NCBI RefSeq assembly: GCF_001267885.1
Contig: NZ_CP012382.1
Span: 5,939,001-6,003,000, forward strand
Origin: Streptomyces ambofaciens ATCC 23877
Lineage (GTDB): Bacteria > Actinomycetota > Actinomycetes > Streptomycetales > Streptomycetaceae
Direction: 5' to 3'
DNA length: 64,000 nt
Below, piece by piece: positions 61,512 to 64,000 of this stretch. Positions within the stretch are counted from its first letter, which is position 1; every line of letters begins with the position of its first letter. The position numbers and the translations under genes were made by a program. Under the pieces are notes generated by a model. It was not told the origin of the DNA, searched no databases, and saw nothing but the letters and a program-made list of their open reading frames with translations.

Positions 61512-62660
61512 TCAGGCGGGGGCCGGATCCGCGGCGCTCAGGGCTCTGCGCAGGGAGGACACGACGGTGCGGACGTCGGCGTCCGACAGGCCGGGGTGCA
61601 GGGGCAGGCACAGGGTCCGTTCGGACGCCCGCTCCACGCCGGGCAGTTCGCCTCCGGTGTGGCCGTAGGCGGGCACCTTGTGCAGAGGTGCGTAGCGGAA
61701 GGTGGTGTAGATGCCGTCGGTGAGCAGGTCGCGTGCCACCCGGTCCCGGACGCCGGGGGCCAGCTGGATCCAGTAGAAGTAGTGCGTGGACTCGTGCCCC
61801 GCGGGTGGCGCGGGCGGTGTCAGCACGCCCTCCAGCGAGCTCAGTTCGCTGTCGTACAGGGCGACGATCTCCCTGCGGCGGGCCACGAAGCCGGGAAGCC
61901 GGCGCAACTGGACCGCGCCGATGGCCGCGGTGAGGTCGTTCCCGATGACGCGGCGGCCCGGTTCGGGGACGTCCATCTCCCACCAGCGCGCCGAGACCCT
62001 GGCGTATCCCAGGCCGCTGGACCGCGTGAGGCCGTGGTAGGCGAGGCGCCGGATCCGGGCGGCCGCCCCGGGGTCCTTGACGTAGATCATCCCTCCGTCG
62101 CCGGTGACCAGGACCTTCATGGCGTCGAAGCTCCACATGGCGAGGTCGCCGAAGGTGCCGACCGGTCGGCCGTCGACGCGGGAGGCCACGGAGCACGCGG
62201 CGTCCTCGATCAGGGTGATGCCCCGCTCCCGGCAGCGCTCGGCGATGCGCACGATGTCGCCGGGGTGGCCGCCGTAGTGGAGCGCGATGACGGCCCTGGT
62301 GCGCGGGGTGACGGCCGCCTCGATGTGCTCCAGGGCGGGGTTCAGCGTCCGCGGGTCGGTGTCGCAGAACACCGGGCGCGCTCCCGAGAGCTGTACGGCG
62401 TTCGCCGCGGCGAGGAAGCTGGGCGAGGGGAGCACGACCTCGTCGCCGGGCCGCAGGCCGAGCGACTCCAGGGCCAGGAAGAGGCCGGCGGTGCCCGAGT
62501 TGAGGAAGACGACGTGCTCGGGGCCGACCCCGAGGTGCTCGGCGAACGCGGACTCGAACGCCGCGGTCCGGGGTCCGTGACCGAGCCATTGGTCGTCGAA
62601 GACCTCGGACACCGCCGCCAGTTCCTCGGCCCCCATCTGGGGCTGGAAGAGATTGATCAT
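61512..62660 (-). CDS. NDP-4-keto-2,3,6-trideoxyhexose 4-aminotransferase (SpnR/DesI-like)
   Basis: A 382-residue DegT/DnrJ/EryC1-family PLP enzyme. Lys182 in WSFDAMKVLVTGDGGM would bind PLP. FLNSGTAGLFLALESL and LIEDAACSVAS are the cofactor phosphate and ring sites. The opening MINLFQPQMGAEELAAV and overall pattern are closest to SpnR of D-forosamine biosynthesis as I remember it, so the role is 4-amination after the 3-dehydratase. The ATG follows GAGAGGCG. Confidence 0.88.
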   Translation of the reverse strand: MINLFQPQMGAEELAAVSEVFDDQWLGHGPRTAAFESAFAEHLGVGPEHVVFLNSGTAGLFLALESLGLRPGDEVVLPSPSFLAAANAVQLSGARPVFCDTDPRTLNPALEHIEAAVTPRTRAVIALHYGGHPGDIVRIAERCRERGITLIEDAACSVASRVDGRPVGTFGDLAMWSFDAMKVLVTGDGGMIYVKDPGAAARIRRLAYHGLTRSSGLGYARVSARWWEMDVPEPGRRVIGNDLTAAIGAVQLRRLPGFVARRREIVALYDSELSSLEGVLTPPAPPAGHESTHYFYWIQLAPGVRDRVARDLLTDGIYTTFRYAPLHKVPAYGHTGGELPGVERASERTLCLPLHPGLSDADVRTVVSSLRRALSAADPAPA

Positions 62661-63064
62661 TTTCGCCTCTCGCGTCGCGCTGTCTCGTCCGGACTCGGGC
62701 AGGTGCGTTCGACGCCGGGCCGCCGTCCGCGCGCAGTCGCCGTCCGTCCCGCCCGGCATTCGGGGGCCCTCGGGGCGCGCTTTTCCGGAGGCGGGAAAGG
62801 AATGTCCTCGGCCGCCCCCGTCGTATTCCGCGGCCCGGCCGGGAGGCGGGGGTGGTCCCGCGGCCGGGCGCACCGAAGGCGGGGAAAGCGGTTCCTCGTG
62901 CGGGCTCCCACCGTGTCCCGCCGGGAATTGCGCGCGGTCCGGGCCGGCCGTTCCGCCGTTTCCCGCAGGGCGCCGATGCGGGAGAACGGCGCTTTACCTT
63001 CCGGGTGCCGGCCGGCCGGTGGCGCGCTGCCGATTCTCCCGCGCGGTGCAGCTTTCGTGACCAT
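62661..63064. other. Intergenic region between the 2,3-dehydratase and 4-aminotransferase genes
   Basis: No gene is supported in 404 bases. Both flanking genes are on the minus strand. The region is uniformly GC-rich except near 62985-62997 (GGCGCTTTACCTT). No strong hairpin or promoter was recognised, although the aminotransferase promoter probably lies here. Confidence 0.3.
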
Positions 63065-64000
63065 TCAGTAGGAGGCGTGTGCGCACGCCATGAGGGTGCG
63101 GAGTTCGACGTTGAGATAGTTGCCGTGCGCGAGCAGTTCGGTGAGCTGGCCGAAGGTAGCCCAGCAGAAGCCGGGCGGGCAGCCCGTGTCGAGCTCCGGC
63201 CCCGCCTCGACCACCAGATAGCGGTTGCGCGCGTGGTAGAAGCGCCCGCCCTCCTCCGACTGCACCACGTCGTAGCGGACGCGGTCGGCTCCGGCCGTCA
63301 GCACCCGGTCCAGGTACGGGGGCGACTGGCCGTCCGCCTCGTCGGGCCGGCACTGGACGGTCGGTCCGAACTCGGCGACGTTGAGCGTGCCGACCTCCGA
63401 CCGCGCCGCCACCAGGGCGTGCAGCACCCCGTTGATCCGCCGGGTGATCAGGGCCGCCAGTCCCTGCGAGCACGGGCGCAGCAACGGCTGGGTCCACGAG
63501 GCCACTTCACGGCGCTCCGCGGTCACCTCCACCGCCATGATCTCGAAATGCCTGCCGCTGCGATGCCGGATCGCGCTCCCGGTCCGCTCCCAGCCGTCCC
63601 GCCGGGCGTCGTCGAGCGGCACGCTCTGCTGGCGCAGCACCCGCAGCGCCCGGACGTCGGTGAGGCAGCTGGTGATGGCGTGCAGATCGTGCAACGGCGC
63701 GGTCTCCCCGTAGAGGGAGCGGCGCAGCGCCGCCGGGAAGGAGTCGTCACCGTCGTCGGGCGTGCCGTGCGCGGTGGGCAGACAGGCCAGCACACTGCGG
63801 GTGTCCATGTTGACGAGGTCGTCCTGGAGCATCAGCCGGCGGATCTGCCCGAGGGTCAGCCAGCGGAACGCGGCGTCGGCCTCGATGTCGGTGTCGATCT
63901 CGACGACCATGTTGCGGTTGCGCTTGTGCAGGAACCAGTCGCCCTGTTCGGACTGGATGCTGTCGATCAGGACCCGGCGGCCGGGGCGGTGGATGAAGTG
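63065..64000 (-). CDS. NDP-4-keto-6-deoxyhexose 2,3-dehydratase (C-terminal part)
   Basis: The frame is open to the right edge, so the N-terminus is missing; 311 residues are visible and full-length relatives are about 460-480. The family is built of two homologous halves and the repeat shows: QSEQGDWFLHKRNRNMVVEI near the edge and QSEEGGRFYHARNRYLVVEA near the end, each followed by FRWLTLGQ / FCWATFGQ. It is the SpnO/TylCVI/EvaA type, which removes the C-2 hydroxyl of NDP-4-keto-6-deoxyglucose. It feeds both the mycarose and forosamine branches. Confidence 0.9.
   Translation of the reverse strand, partial: HFIHRPGRRVLIDSIQSEQGDWFLHKRNRNMVVEIDTDIEADAAFRWLTLGQIRRLMLQDDLVNMDTRSVLACLPTAHGTPDDGDDSFPAALRRSLYGETAPLHDLHAITSCLTDVRALRVLRQQSVPLDDARRDGWERTGSAIRHRSGRHFEIMAVEVTAERREVASWTQPLLRPCSQGLAALITRRINGVLHALVAARSEVGTLNVAEFGPTVQCRPDEADGQSPPYLDRVLTAGADRVRYDVVQSEEGGRFYHARNRYLVVEAGPELDTGCPPGFCWATFGQLTELLAHGNYLNVELRTLMACAHASY

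Overview
This is high-GC actinobacterial DNA that reads as a Streptomyces chromosome. Starts are often GTG, Shine-Dalgarno sequences are purine-rich, and stop/start overlaps are common. The left half follows gene content and order I remember from the S. coelicolor/S. lividans region around cutRS (SCO5860 onward) and the xlnA/abfB pair. No rRNA, tRNA or CRISPR array was seen.

Positions 1-18480 are core genome. They hold the end of an inositol monophosphatase gene, the CutRS two-component system, a zinc-ribbon DUF4193 protein, a thioesterase, dUTPase (dut), the orphan potassium sensor pair KdpD/KdpE, an OB-fold protein, a DUF3159 membrane protein, two TrkA-type potassium regulators facing a KimA-like permease, and a TrmA/RlmD-family RNA methyltransferase. 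Perfect-stem terminators separate several units, and a decayed ABC-transporter ATPase lies before kdpD.

Positions 18480-35560 are more accessory. A Phd/Doc-like toxin-antitoxin pair is bracketed by a duplicated copy of the methyltransferase gene's 3' end. Next come a metallo-beta-lactamase-fold hydrolase opposite an AtzG-like/amidase/TetR unit that shares operator sequences, then an SDR/MFS/Atu4866 operon opposite a MmyB-type regulator. A hemicellulose island follows: GH10 xylanase xlnA divergent from GH62 arabinofuranosidase abfB, both with CBM13 domains, and a GH26 mannanase further on.

Positions 36240-64000 are one arm of a macrolide biosynthetic cluster; no PKS gene lies in the window. 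Gene content and order match what I remember of the spiramycin cluster of S. ambofaciens: a TylR/AcyB2-like activator, L-mycarose genes (2,3-reductase, C-methyltransferase, epimerase, 4-ketoreductase, mycarosyltransferase), an FkbH/ACP/acyl-ACP dehydrogenase/3-hydroxyacyl dehydrogenase set for an oxygenated malonyl-ACP extender unit, a forosaminyltransferase with its P450-like helper, D-forosamine genes (3-ketoreductase, 3-dehydratase, 4-aminotransferase, N-methyltransferase), a C-9 ketoreductase candidate, the ABC-F resistance protein SrmB and the regulator SrmR. The shared 2,3-dehydratase runs off the right edge. NDP-glucose synthase, 4,6-dehydratase and mycaminose genes are not visible and probably lie beyond 64000.

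The cluster is therefore probably not a new chemotype. The less obvious points are an HflX GTPase with a TTA codon inside the cluster, TTA codons in both regulators, an activator that looks like a catalytically dead IS701 transposase, a possible attenuator leader before srmB, an apparent extra glycosyltransferase, and the toxin-antitoxin islet with att-like repeats.
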